Below are positions 1-11,162 of a stretch of 64,000 nucleotides of DNA, piece after piece (the stretch's first letter is position 1; each line of letters starts with the position of its first letter). The position numbers and the translations under genes were made by a program. The notes beneath the pieces are model-generated. The model had not been told where the DNA came from, did not search any database, and saw only the letters and a list, made by a program, of their open reading frames with translations. Origin of the DNA: Pieris napi (taxonomy: Eukaryota; Arthropoda; Insecta; Lepidoptera; Pieridae); contig NC_062251.1 in NCBI RefSeq assembly GCF_905475465.1, forward strand, positions 3,279,001-3,343,000, written 5' to 3'.

Positions 1-82
1 ATTATATTATTAATTCAATTTAATAACTAGGAAGGTTTCATAACCTTTTAACTAAGTAACAATAGGTCTTTGTGAAAAAACA

Positions 83-352
83 TTGCTAAATGTCTTTGAA
101 AAAATAATTAAAACACCTTTATTTGTTGAAAAGGTATTACAAATGTCATTATGGTCATTCAAAAATCTTGGCAAAGCTGCTCACGTCACGCATATTCTAT
201 TTCTTTTTACTTGTAGATTGTCTTATTCCCATCTCGCTCGCGCACGCTCGGCGCCCATACTGATAATTTTGTGTCACGGTGCGCGCGCATCGTAAAATTT
301 CACTCTCATAAATTTTTCATAACGCGCTTAAAGAAGTATAACCTCAAAAATG
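83..352 (-). repeat. Palindrome-ended (GAAG) element, one end
   Basis: Matches the right part of the 49347-49923 copy, ending in the GCGC...AAAGAAGTATAAC terminus. The left part is missing. It lies in the gene A intron just before exon a. Bases 1-82 show nothing recognisable. Confidence 0.65.
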
Positions 353-402
353 TAATGTATACTCGACAACCAAAGACAATTAATACAAAAAAAATTCTCT
401 AG

Positions 403-526
403 GGAAGTCAGTCAGAACCAGGGATGGGATCCAAAGGATTACTTGGGAGGTGGAACTCTGATCCACCATTCGGTGGTGATGACGGTCGCTCATAAACTCA
501 AGGCCATTAATTACGACCCGTCATTG
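403..526 (+). CDS. Gene A exon a (His exon)
   Basis: Acceptor AG at 401-402 and donor GTAAGT from 527. The first G completes a codon from an upstream exon, the same phase as the homologous exon of gene B at 36398. It encodes the strand with LGGGTLIHH followed by TVAHK, which carries the catalytic His. Confidence 0.87.
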
Positions 527-3500
527 GTAAGTACGAGTTTCCATAACATTGTGTTAGGTGCTAGAGTAAACGATATGCGTGGGATCATCAAAAATTATTT
601 CGTTTTTCTTGTGGTGTTACTTCTCCATCTGAAAATTGGCTGTCAGTCATGGAGCATGTCTAGTCAAATTACAAGTGCAGCAACTATTCTGAAGTCGCAA
701 TACCCTTCCATCGTCACGTTTACGAGTTTTCCTTCTACCAACACGCCATTTTCCCAGGATTCATAATTAACTAAAGGAGGTGGGGGAATTGTATTATTTA
801 CGAGCATAATAAATAAAAATAGACTTTATTGGAGTTGGAGCAGGATCACATTAAATGCACCAGCAATAATAGCAAAAAGATGATTGCTGTCGGATGCCCC
901 GTAACCGAGACACAAGGTCGAGTTTGCCAGAGGCAAGTAGGGGCCGTTAATTATGACGTAAGCACTTCCGGGGGTAGGGGGTGGCTGGGTCTTTGATTTT
1001 CTTATTTGGTGATTACGTCACCAGTAATTATTTACTTTTTTACACATATTACCCACACATCTATGCTTGAAAACGAAATGCATCGAGGATTCCTAGAAAA
1101 AATTAAAACGTTTATGTACTATTATTCTTGAGGGTTTTGCTTACTTTAGCTGACGAGAGGGGGGGGGGGGGGGGAAAAATTGCAGTAAATCTGCTTCCTA
1201 CATAATACTTGAATGGCCCCTTATTGTGTTTACTGATATCAATAAGAAACAATTGTTAATTAATATGTTATAGCAATATTTCATGGACTATTTGTATTTG
1301 CAGATAAAATGCCGTCTTGGCGAATGGGACACACAGAATACTAACGAAATTTATCCCCACCAAGACAGAAACGTCAATAAAATCCTTGTTCATGAACAGT
1401 TCTCTTCGAGTAAGTACATTTCGATACCTCCTAAGTATACTGAGTCATCTAACAAATTTAGGTATTTTGTTTTTTTTATACAAAAGTACGTAATAAACCA
1501 TGATCTTAATGTTAGTGTTATTTTTTTTTTAAAAAGACCTATAATTACCGAGATAATTTCACGAATACTAAATCAAATTCAACATCAGTTAAAATCGTAC
1601 ATTGTATACTGATCCAAATAACATTGTATCAGTATTCGCGGGGCGTGAGGAGGGACGCATTGATACAAGTATATTATGGCTCAGTATACGATAAATGACG
1701 GCGAGGGCGCGAAATTTTTTTAATTTTCTCAATAATAAGGTGAATAATACTAATGATACAATTAGCAATATCTCAGGAATCGGTGATATAATCCAAAACA
1801 GGGATGAATATGGTAAGTTACATTGATATACTTTATTTATGTTACATATAGTGTGATTTTGCCATTTCTGTTTGATAATTGTTACACGTTGCTTAGTACG
1901 CCGTATACTGATACAACTATATTTACACCTGTTTACAACGAACAAACTTTATAAAGAAGACACTTGATTTATCTGGCTATAATAATGTACTAATTCAATT
2001 TTTGATATATTTGTTTTAATTGTGGTATAATATATTTTTTTATGTGTTATAAATTTTATAACTTGATATTGGCACGTTAAATATAAAAATATGAATTCTT
2101 GTGTTTTTAATTGTTGTTTGTTTTAGAGTCTCCATTGCCACCGGATGCAAATTTTATGGAAGAGGAGCTATCAATACTTGATGATATTGATTAGAATGAT
2201 AGCAAGGAAGTATCGCAGAATATCCCTTCTAATGCTTACATATTATACCTAGATTATATTCTTTGCTCTTCGCCTTGGGTATCGAATGTTGATAACTGAA
2301 CTCAAAAAAGAGATCGATCGCCATCACTCATCAGTCATAGAGAACACTCCAGGTAATTCGCCCATCCAGAATAGCATTATAGAAAATTATTGTGATATTA
2401 CTCTAGTACCATCGCCGTATAATTCTTTTGACTCATCTCCTGTTAATTTCTGACATTAATGACATCACATACTCATCGTCCAATAACGCCAAAAGCGCAT
2501 TTCCATTGCGAAAAAAGATAAAGAAAGGCTAAGAGTTTTCATAAAAAATCTAAGGATAACGAGAGGAAATATAAGCTTAATAGAGGGTTTGGAATATGTC
2601 AGTAGAAACGGAAGAGTACATGCTACGAGAATTATGAAAACTTCTTGCCCCTCAACTTGTCGGAAAAAATGCAGTGAGAAATTAACAGAATGGGTTTTTT
2701 GGCAAGATATGTTGTAAAAGCTGGAAAAAAAGAGAAAAAATATTGTCGATACAAAAAGCAGTGAAGGAGATAATATTATTAAGACCACAAAAATATCGGT
2801 TTGCAAAACTATGTTCTTGAGAACCCTTTCTATTAGTTTTGATTTTGCTTATACAGCTTTAGAAAAGTCCAATAAAGGTAATGGATTTATTAAATCAGAT
2901 CAGCGTGGTCTTTGGATGAACATATAATCCATCCGATAACGTTCACAGTGTTATAGATCACGTTGAAGCATTTTCTCCTGTAGAGTCACATTACACTCGC
3001 CAAAAATCAAGTAAACATCATCTGGAAGGCTTTTTATCCTTCCCAAAACTGTTCATGAATCGAATGGTTTATGGACTACCGTGAGACAATATCTATATAT
3101 AGGTTTTATAAACCCAAAAAAGATATTTGTGAACAATGTCACATTTATGAAAATAACAAGCAAGTTCTGCAGGCAGATAAAGAAAAGCATGAAGAGCATT
3201 TAAAAAAAAAGAGAAATCTAGAAAGATGAAAACAAAAGATAAAAAATCAGCGTTACAAAATGATGAAATCCTTACATCAGCATCTGATCTTCAAAAGTGT
3301 CTTAATGTATGTACCTCACGGAAGCGTGAGTACTTTTTATTATAAACGGAAACATTATTTGTATAATTTCACGATATTAATTCTGGGATCTCGCCAAGGT
3401 GATTGCTTTTGATGGTATCAACAGACAGCAAAGAGAGGTGCAATTGAAATTTCCAGCTATCATTTTAAGTTTATAGAAGATACGGGTGGTGAAGGTCAAA

Positions 3501-6500
3501 ATAGAAATAGGATTTATTTCTTAATGTATATGTTAGGTAGTTTAAAGTGTAGTATAGCTATTTAGCCATCGCTTTCTAATAGTGGGTCATTCACAAAGTG
3601 AAGGCGACAGTATGCACGCTTTAATTGAAAGACAGACAAAGATAAAAAGCTTTATATGCCTGATCAATGATATACAGCTTTTAGATACATACACAGTTAT
3701 TGAAGTGTCTCAGGATTTAATAAAGGACTTCAAATCAAAGTCAAAACTTATAAACAACTGGACAACTACTAATGATGGATCTATCTATCTATCTAAATAA
3801 CTCTAATGGAGCAGAAGATAGTGATTCAGACTGATTTTTGATTCGTTCAACCTTTAATATTATTATTTATTTTGTTTAACCTTATAGCAATTTTTTGAGC
3901 GTTAGAATTTCCTAGATTTTTAGATATTTATATTATTCATATCTATTATTTTTATTAATATTGTTTAACGTAAGTTACCATTTTTAGTTTCTATTATTTT
4001 ATTTGATGTTTGTTACTTTTCAAGAAACTTTAATGATACTACATGCTACAAAAAAGGGTCCTACTTAGTATAAACGAAAAATACATCGTGATTCTTTAAA
4101 TGTGTTGTTTTGTTAATGAGACTACTTCTTCCTAACCTTTATTAATTTCGTGAGGTATTCGAAATACCTAAAATAAGTTAAATTCCTCCTTAACCCTCGA
4201 TTAATTATATTAGTCCAGTATACGTTGAGGTTTTAACTACTAACATAGGTAAGTACTTTCCTAGTATAATGAGTCAAGTGATGTAATTTAAACATTTTAT
4301 TATTAAGTGGGACAAAAAAAATCGAAAATAACCAAAAGTAGTATGATATTAATAAAATTATTATCATATTTCGTAATATTCTCGAGTAAGCCATGGATTT
4401 TCATGTACAACGTACATGAATATAACTGGTAGTTAAACCATTTTACTATTGAGTCCCGCCCGTGTATAATGAGTCATGTACATAAAATATCATTTATAAA
4501 CAAAATTCAGCAAAATCATGTTATACCAAAGAAAGAGCTTTCAATCTTTATTAAAAAAACATTTAATTTATTCCGAATTAGTTTGATTTCATTAAAATAT
4601 AAACAATTTGCCTTAAAATGGCTCTCCTGTAAAATTACTAAAATGTCAGTTGACTCAGTATACTTAGGAGGTATCGATTTATTTATACATAAAAATTGCC
4701 GAAGTGTACATTTCTTCCAAACGACTGATTTTCAAGTCAGTTTTCTAAAATATTTGTTTAAAATCTTCTTGAGAAGAATAAGTTAAAATGCAGTTGAAAT
4801 TAGTAGTAACAAAAATATTTGTTTTACTGCATTTTTCGATACATTTAGCTTAATACTGCGGCATCGTGAGAACAAGAGACGTTGAGGCCAAATTTCAGAC
4901 AGCGACTGCATCGAATTGGATTTTTTTCTATATTACTAGCTGACACGGCAAACGTTGTTTTGCCATGTATATTATTTCTAGGACACATTTTTATAGTTAA
5001 ATAAAAATAACTATCTACTATAATAAAAATGGGGTATCATATAAAATAAAAAACAAAAAAAATGTCTAAAAAATATTGGACACCCCTTATTGCTTAGGGG
5101 TTTGAATGATAGATAGTAGCCGATTCTCAGACTTACTGAATATACATAAAAAATTTCATAAGAAACGGTCGAGCCGTTTTTGAGGAGTATGGAAACGAAC
5201 ATTTTAACACAAGAATTTTATATATTAGATAATAGATTAATTAATTGTTTACTTGTCACAAAAAATAACAAGTTTAGCGATGAAATCTGAGTAAGATTCC
5301 CACACTTAATAAGACCATAAGGCCACTAACTCGGCGGGATGCCATGGATGGCTTGGTTTGGCGACCTTTCTGAAACTTTCTTCTTCATTTTTCCTTTGTG
5401 GAACCTTCGCGAAGTGAGTTGACTGCCATACATTTCAATACAAATTGTTTGGATACGTAGCAATGTCGCCATGGCATCCCGGTGAGTTAGCGGCCTAGAG
5501 CTGGAACGGCGCATGGTCATTAAATTAATTATTAATGACCGTGTTAACAAAAGCTATTGTAACGTACTTTATAAAATACAAGAGACTGTTATATCATGAG
5601 TTTGTGAAATTTTTCAGAGACGTCAGCGAATGATGTTGCTCTATTAATAACAACGTCCCCATTCGATCTAACCGATCCCCATGTGGGGATTGCCTGTTTG
5701 AGCTTCAATGAGCCTAAAATGGATGCCAATTGTTTTAGCATGGGTTGGGGTAAGGACTTCAATAATAATGACAAATACGCTGTTTGGTTAAAGAAGGTAA
5801 GTTTCAAATTAAAAATAACATTAATAATAATAAGGATTTATTATTTACAGTTTAATTTGTATGACCCAAAACTTAGCGATTAAAGACAAATTCTTGCCCG
5901 CTCAACGCACTTGACTTGCGGTCTTGTAATAAATGTAAATTCAGAATTGATTTAACTTATTTTCTGACGTTCATAAGTTTTTGAAGTGAAACTTCTTTAG
6001 GCGCATGAGGGTAAAATTTTTACGGAACGGCACGAAGATGTGCAGCGTTTTTGTCGAAGAGTGATTGAGACCGATTGAGAGAGTGAGAAGGGTGAATTAC
6101 CTTATAGAAATTCTATTACTAAAATTAAATTTGGTAAAGAGAATTTATGAAATATTACTCGTAGTATAAATACTTGTACTTGTTACGCCAACGAAGTATA
6201 ACTTCTAACACGTATTTTTTGTTACAGGTGCCATTACCAGTAGTTGACCACGGAACTTGTGAATATGCCTTGCAAGGTTCGCGGCTTGGAAGTAAATTCA
6301 GATTGCACAACTCATTGATATGTGCTGGAGGAACGAAGAACTTTGACACGTGCACCGGTGATGGAGGCTCATCACTAGCTTGTCGCACTTCGGTAAGTAA
6401 AACTGTCGTAGGTTCCAGGAAAATATGTAAGAATAAATAATAGTTAAAAAAAACTAAAAAACACGGTTTTAAAGCACATCAAACTAAAAAGTGAAAAATA

Positions 6501-7845
6501 ATTCCTAATTTAGGCTGAAAATGGTAATGAACGAAAAATAACTGGTATTATTGTGAAAAAGCGTGGGGCGCTATATAGACGAAAAATATGGCACAGATAA
6601 AAAAATTTTTATTTTTTTTTCGGATTATTGCATTGTCATCGATCTGTGACAGGTGCGCAAAATTTGAATAAAATCTGTCCGTTTAAAGTGGGTCAAAATC
6701 GAGTCCGAAGGAGTCGGTTACATACATACATAAATACATACATACATACAGGTGAAGCTAATATAAAGCGTGTAAAAACAGTGTTTGTAACAAAATCAGC
6801 AGTCTGTGAACACATACTAGATAGGCCTACTCACTACATACGCTTTGACCAACCGAAAGCACTTGCGAAAGAAAAAAGATTCTTCCCAAGATTGGTACGC
6901 GAAGCCATTGAAATCAAAAAACACCCCAATTTCAATAGAGAAGACGGCCTAAAATTCTCAAACACCTGGGATCCAATAATGTCCAAATTAAAATCTCAAG
7001 ATATATAATCCGCGAAAATAGAGGACACCGTGAGCCATTTCTGCCAAAACCCTCCAACTTTTAGTCGATACCAACACATATACAAATAGAGATAATACAA
7101 CTTTTTCTACAGCTGTGATACTTTTTGACATTAAACACCTTTTGTCTTCAGTCACCGTGACCACGCACGCTGTAATGCACGCGAAACGTCGGTTAAATTT
7201 AAATTTATGAAAAATAGTTGTAAATACATAACTTCAATCCGGTAAAAAAAAATTTATTATCAAAACAGTGTTTGGTAGTGCAATTACGGCAATATTTATG
7301 TGGACCAATAGACTTTTTTTGTGCCCATTAAACAGAGCCGTGTTGGCCTGGTGGCATCAGCGTGCGACTCTCATACCTGAGGTCGTAGGTTCGAACCCCG
7401 ACTGTGCACCAATGGAAAAACATCGTGAGGAAATCGACATGTCTTTCCAAAAAGTCGACGGCGTAATACTTGTGTATTAGCTCGACAAATGATCATAAAG
7501 CAGATACAGAAATCTGAGGCCCAGACCTAAAAAGGTTGTAGTGCCACTGATTTATTTAATCCATTTAATTATTAAGTACTTATTTATATGTATCGATTTG
7601 TTTAATGGCATAAAAAGAACTTTATTTAGTAAGTTATGAACTGTAAATCTTTCTCAATAAATAAATTAAAATTAAATTTTCAGAGCGCTGGTGCCCCACC
7701 ACGTTATTCAGTGTATGGAATGGTTGCATTTGGCGTCGAATGTGGTACTGTGCTACCTGCTGCGTACGTGAACGTAGCGACGATGATTCAATGGATCACT
7801 AATAAATTTGCTGATGAAAAACTTGACGTTCCGTTCTTCGCTTAA
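403..7845 (+). CDS. SPH gene A: serine protease homologue, 5' end outside window
   Basis: Five exons encode the catalytic-like domain: 403-526, 1304-1409, 5618-5796, 6228-6392 and 7684-7845. Splice phases agree at each junction and the frame runs to TAA at 7843-7845, leaving about 244 residues. Triad positions: His is kept (AHK, codon 491-493), Asp is kept (NDVALL, codon 5632-5634), but Ser is Gly in GDGGS (codon 6363-6365), so it should not cleave peptides. The motif LGEWDTQ and the segment around CAGG match the clip-domain SPH family (prophenoloxidase-activating factor 2/masquerade-like). The Cys usually after the His is Lys. The clip domain, signal and Ile16-type activation region must lie left of base 403. 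The role as a secreted immune cofactor is inferred from the family. No poly(A) signal was recognised nearby. Confidence 0.88.
938..1222. mobile_element. MITE-like element with GGGGCC ends
   Basis: Begins AGGGGCCGTTAATTATGACG and ends with an imperfect inverse (GAATGGCCCCTT). The interior holds a run of about 17 G. A related but separate element is at 9054-9320. Confidence 0.55.
1304..1409 (+). CDS. Gene A exon b
   Basis: Acceptor CAG ends at 1303; donor GTAAGT starts at 1410. It starts in phase 0 with IKCRLGEWDTQ and ends one base into a codon, completed by AG of the next exon. The intron behind it carries a transposon terminal repeat beginning at 1421. Confidence 0.87.
1421..4677 (+). mobile_element. 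3.26-kb DNA transposon with 27-bp perfect TIRs
   Basis: Positions 1421-1447 and 4651-4677 are perfect inverted repeats (TCGATACCTCCTAAGTATAC... and its reverse complement). Further GTATACTGA or GTATAATGAGTCA motifs lie in both subterminal regions (near 1610, 1680, 1905, 4210, 4262, 4462), as expected for transposase binding sites. The middle holds a broken transposase-like frame (2560-3840). It starts 11 bp inside a gene A intron. The superfamily was not assigned and the target duplication is unclear. Confidence 0.75.
2560..3840 (+). pseudogene. Degenerate transposase-like protein inside the TIR element
   Basis: Frames shift several times. Readable pieces include YVSRNGRVHATR followed by a CPSTCRKKC-type Cys cluster (near 2585-2670), RFYKPKKDICEQCHIY with a following KEKHEEHL (near 3095-3205), and SGSFTK... 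MHALIERQTK (near 3580-3650). These recall a widespread insect protein family with CxxC and HxxH motifs that I believe is DDE-transposase derived; that link is from memory. Several stops and frameshifts make it inactive. Confidence 0.45.
4936..5215 (-). mobile_element. Helitron-type fragment
   Basis: The minus-strand 3' end is ...GTGTCAGCTAG, beside an imperfect hairpin. The body matches the copy at 12201-12415, including 'ttgccatgtatattatttct' and an 'aggggtttg' stretch. Confidence 0.5.
5321..5497. mobile_element. Small MITE with ~27-bp TIRs
   Basis: AGGCCACTAACTCGGCGGGA... at the left and its near reverse complement ending ...GAGTTAGCGGCCT at the right, 177 bp in all. It lies in the gene A intron before exon c. 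Confidence 0.65.
5618..5796 (+). CDS. Gene A exon c (Asp exon)
   Basis: Acceptor TTTTTCAG ends at 5617; donor GTAAGT starts at 5797. It encodes TSANDVALL with the triad Asp, then CFSMGWGK, a family hallmark. 179 nt, phase-compatible on both sides. Confidence 0.88.
5885..5977 (+). repeat. LINE 3' tail fragment
   Basis: Resembles the tails at 38040-38220 and 60050-60180 ('tcttgcccg...acgcacttgacttgcgg...gtaaatgtaaatt'). Confidence 0.45.
5978..6220 (+). mobile_element. Palindrome-ended (GAAG) element beside gene A exon d
   Basis: Starts TTTTGAAGTGAAACTTCTTT and ends AACGAAGTATAACTTCTAAC plus a T run. The T run leads straight into the acceptor CAG at 6225-6227. Confidence 0.6.
6228..6392 (+). 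CDS. Gene A exon d (Ser-to-Gly exon)
   Basis: Acceptor TTACAG ends at 6227; donor GTAAGT starts at 6393. 55 codons in phase 0. It encodes the segment with LICAGG and CTGDGGSSLAC; Gly stands at the catalytic Ser position. A palindrome-ended mobile element finishes a few bases upstream of the acceptor. Confidence 0.88.
6445..6775 (+). repeat. Dispersed repeat with (ATAC)n, also at 41575-41945
   Basis: Shares 'aaagcacatcaaactaaaaa', 'cctaatttaggctgaaaatg' and the 'cgagtccgaaggagtcggtt' block with the inverted copy, ending in an ATAC microsatellite (6720-6750). Confidence 0.6.
6775..7262 (+). pseudogene. Penelope-like element, 3' end of ORF and tail
   Basis: The frame 6775-7008 reads SAVCEHILD, then IRFDQPKALAKEKRFFPRLV, REAIEIKKHPNFNREDG and stops. 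This resembles the C-terminal GIY-YIG region of Penelope-like retroelements. The tail (7110-7262) contains the dispersed 'cacgcgaaacgtcgg' motif, also found at 11478-11705 and 32735-32955. The element is truncated at 5'. Confidence 0.65.
7335..7560 (+). mobile_element. S2 SINE (tRNA-headed)
   Basis: A-box-like TTGGCCTGGTGGCATC and B-box-like GGTTCGAACCCC in the head; the tail has 'aaatctgaggcccagaccta'. Other copies: 11163-11443, 20062-20270 with 23999-24062, 36817-37005, 41969-42190 and 60602-60810. It lies in the last intron of gene A. Confidence 0.8.
7684..7845 (+). CDS. Gene A last exon
   Basis: Acceptor TTTTCAG ends at 7683. 53 codons plus TAA encode the C-terminal strands and helix (YGMVAFGVECG ... 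MIQWITNKF), the normal end of a trypsin-like fold. Confidence 0.87.
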   Translation, partial: SAGAPPRYSVYGMVAFGVECGTVLPAAYVNVATMIQWITNKFADEKLDVPFFA

Positions 7846-8447
7846 GGACCTATACTATCGCCAAACTCCAAAGTACATTGTTTCTTTCCATTTTTCGTCA
7901 TCGTTTCTTGAAGTAAGGCGAGTGGAAAAAATATATGGTGGAGTTGAGTAGTTTATGTATCCATTTTAAAAGACCGATACACGATTTAAATAACTTCACT
8001 CGATAGAAAAAAAATCCAAACATAGCCAATTTTTAACACTTGAATTCATTTTATGACGAAAATGTATATAGAACATAATTTTGAAATTTACACGATATAT
8101 TTAATGGCAAGCCAAGTAATCCATTTCAGAAAAAGAAATGATAAAATTACATTAATTTAATGTTTTACATAACTAATTGTTATTACGGGCCGACGCGACG
8201 CGCCTCTCAACTGCGCACCGCAGTCCACCCCGAATCCACACTCCACACTGACACAGCAATTCGTGCTGGGATAGGGCCTTAACTATGAGTTACATATTGT
8301 CAACTAGCCACGGTCTATACGCTATGACGAGGTTATAAGCTGTAAACTTTCATTTTATTAACTAATTTATTATTTGTACCACGGTGAGTTTTAATCTGGA
8401 TGCAAGCTTCATGCAATAATCCTAGGAGCCGTATAAAGTTACTGAAA
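7846..8447. other. Gene A 3' flank, no gene seen
   Basis: AT-rich with a short GC-rich patch at 8190-8270. No ORF, RNA or transposon end was recognised. Confidence 0.5.
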
Positions 8448-8575
8448 TTTATTTCCCCCCCCCCCACTCCAGCAGAAGTAAGCAAAGCTCTCAAAAATAA
8501 TAGTACATAAACGTATTACTTTTTTGTAGGAATCCTCGAAAATGCATTTCGTCTTCAAGCATAGAAATCAAATCA
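8448..8575 (-). repeat. Inverted partial copy of the 1068-1180 repeat
   Basis: A C run (8451-8464) then sequence complementary to 1068-1180, including the 'aatgcatttcgt' block. It is a fragment of the 938-1222 element. Confidence 0.6.
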
Positions 8576-9053
8576 ATGTATTAAATACCTTTTTACTATT
8601 GTTAGTGTAATTTTTTCTACAGACGTAGAATACAATTTTTGAAAAGATTTTTATCTTCGCCAAAGAAGTATAGCATCTAACGCGTGTACTTAAGTACACA
8701 CCAGTTTTTTTTTAACTGTATTTAATGAAGTTTATTATTCATTCATACAGAAATCCTACCAATCGTTACTCCACTCCAGCATGATAAGAAAAATCGCCAC
8801 CATACAGTGCAGAAGTTAACAAAGTGAGAAAGCGTGAGAGTGGTTGTATCTCTCTCCTTGCCCACTCGCGTCATTTGACTCTCCTAAAACCGACAAAAAG
8901 CGGAGAGTCACCTCCATATCACCTCATTGAGAGTGTGGATCTCCTGTGTGACTCCGGTTGTCAAAAACGTATGGGATTTCGACATATGGAAGTCATAGCT
9001 AGTGCCCGGGTTATGATAATATGTAGCAAAAAATAATTACAGAACTCAACATA
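8576..9053. other. Intergenic, one GAAG-element terminus
   Basis: 8640-8725 is a terminus of the palindrome-ended family ('gccaaagaagtatag', then 'gtgtacttaagtacac'). The remainder was not recognised. Confidence 0.45.
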
Positions 9054-9320
9054 GGGAGCGTTCAAGTATTACGTAACGAATTTTAGGAGGGGGGGGTCCT
9101 CTTGTAAAACGTTACGATGCGGGGCGGGGATGACATTACGCGTGATTGGTAATATTATTTTCGACTTTCCAGTACTTGACACCACATAATGGTAACTTTT
9201 AGGTATAAAGAGTCACTGGGTGGTCACGTAAAGGTTTTCTATTGGGTACAGAAAACGTTATGGCGCGTTACATGGGGGGGAATCTCCAAAAATTGCGTGA
9301 CGTAATAATTGAACGCTCCC
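9054..9320. mobile_element. MITE, GGGAGCGTTCAA ends
   Basis: Ends GGGAGCGTTCAAGTATTACG and its inverse ...ATAATTGAACGCTCCC, 267 bp, with ATA on both outer flanks (9051-9053 and 9321-9323) as a possible 3-bp target duplication. Confidence 0.7.
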
Positions 9321-9470
9321 ATACTCAAATACACGATTAAAAACTAAGCTACAATAAACCAAAGATTACTTTTAGATTGCTCCATCCATACTAATCCGTC
9401 AAATATAAATATCGTGACGTTTCACATGTCACCGCGAAACGTCAGATTTTTTACAAATTATATTTAGCGT

Positions 9471-10011
9471 AGATATAGAACTAGATGAGCTTCTAAAATA
9501 ACGTAGACGGACTATGGTATAGACCAGGCATCAGCGTACAGCGTGTGAGATAGCGAATGATCGACATAATATGTCGTATTAACATTTTTAATTCATTGAA
9601 GATTGCTTATTATTGACCAAAATACACAATGAATAATTCTTGAACGAAGTTACTGAGTCGTGACAAAATAAGCTACTTACCGATGAAAGGTTATGTTTGG
9701 TTCTTTACGTTCACTATAGCTTTTACAGCCAATTATGCAACAATTCACCATCACTGACACTTTAAATACACCTCTTATAAGGATAGAGTCTTAAAATATG
9801 GGTTTAACTTGGGTTTCACAGATTTATCAGTAAGCGGTGAAAACTTGTTTACCATCAAGGGCTCGGTGGTAAACAAATAAAACCCGATACGCAAATAGAG
9901 ACAGAAAAACTGATACTCTGTTTCGCTCGCACTTAAGTATTTCACGTTAATGCCTTCTCTCTTTAGTTATTATTATTATTTTAGAAGCTCATCTAGTTCT
10001 ATACTCTATCT
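9471..10011. mobile_element. TIR element, ~540 bp
   Basis: AGATATAGAACTAGATGAGC at the left and the inverse near 9975-10011; arms of roughly 30 bp with small differences. The flanks also repeat 'ccgcgaaacgtcagattttt' (about 9432 and 10041) in direct orientation. Confidence 0.6.
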
Positions 10012-10500
10012 ACGATAATGCTTCTAATTTTACATTTAGCGTCACCGCGAAACGTCAGATTTTTTACAATTATATTTAGATATTTTTTCTTTTTTACAAT
10101 GTCATTAGCAAATAAAGAATACGCGCTTATTTATTGTTTTATTTCAGTTTTGGTTTGTAATTGACAATTTGCACAGTACGGACATAATTTTGAATACTAA
10201 TGATTATTCTCTGTGGTTTTGTAGCGTCATATAGTCAAAGCCCTCCAATTCGGCCCGCACTTTATATTAACACTGGCGGTTAATGCATCGCGCCAAATCC
10301 CTGGGAACTGTTGTTGAGGATCTGCAAAAAAAATAAAAGTTTAATACAAAATGACTCCTTATTTATATAAAAAAAAAGCGTAAGCACAATTTGGCAAAGA
10401 TAATGACGTATCGCTGTCGCCCATTTAGTTGATTTCCAAATAAGTGCGGACGTCACATGCACCGGTCATAGAGCAAGTGATAAAGAACGGTCCAACGTAC

Positions 10501-10757
10501 TTTTTTTTTTTTTTTTTAGACAATTCACACCAATTGACCTACTCCCATGCTTAGCTGGTGAAGCTTGTGTTATGGGTACTAGGCAACGGATATACATACA
10601 TATTATAGATAGATAGACATAAGTACATATTTAAACACCCAAGACCTAAGCACAACACCAAATGCTCATCACATCGATGTTCGTCTCAGCCGGGGATCGA
10701 ACCCGGGACCCATGGATTTGCAGTCAGGGGTACTAACCACTAGACCAATGAGTCGTC
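10501..10757 (-). mobile_element. S1 SINE (tRNA-headed)
   Basis: On the minus strand, head with TGGTCTAGTGGTTAGTACC and the B-box GGGTTCGATCCC, then a body and poly(A) (T run at 10501-10518). Other copies: 18281-18930 (split), 36524-36780 and 63197-63440. Confidence 0.82.
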
Positions 10758-10932
10758 AAATACTACTGATAGATTGACATTGACAAGCAGTGGCGAAACT
10801 TCCCTTGGAAACAGTGCGAAATCCATAGATTCGTGGCCAAACAGATTAAAGACCTGTATAGCCAAAGGTGGCCATTTTGAATAGAATATTTTTTGGTGAT
10901 ACTAATAAATAAGTAGGTATAAATTGTAATAA

Positions 10933-11151
10933 TCTTTATATATATAATTCTTCTGTGAGTGTGTATGTCACTGAACTTCTCTCAAACGACTGGACCGATT
11001 TTGATGAAATTTTGTGTGTGTTCAAGGGGATCTGGGAATGGTTTAGATTCACAAATCAGCCCGCCAGATGGCGCTGCAGTCGGTACTTTTATACTTTGCT
11101 TTACTAATCGCTTGAAATATCATGCAGGACAACGTCTGTCGGGTCCACTAG
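10933..11151 (+). mobile_element. Helitron, short non-autonomous
   Basis: Starts TCTTTATATATATAATTC, ends ...GGTCCACTAG followed by T. It is the same family as 39083-39303 at high identity. The preceding base is A, giving the A-T target expected of Helitrons. Confidence 0.75.
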
Positions 11152-11162
11152 TATTAAAATAA

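Noticed and set aside
4469..4786. 105-codon frame at the right end of the 3.26-kb element
   Set aside because: AT-rich, spans the TIR into outside sequence, no similarity recognised.
10680..10757. tRNA gene
   Set aside because: The tRNA-like head belongs to the S1 SINE; the same holds for the S2 and S3 heads. No separate complete cloverleaf was found.
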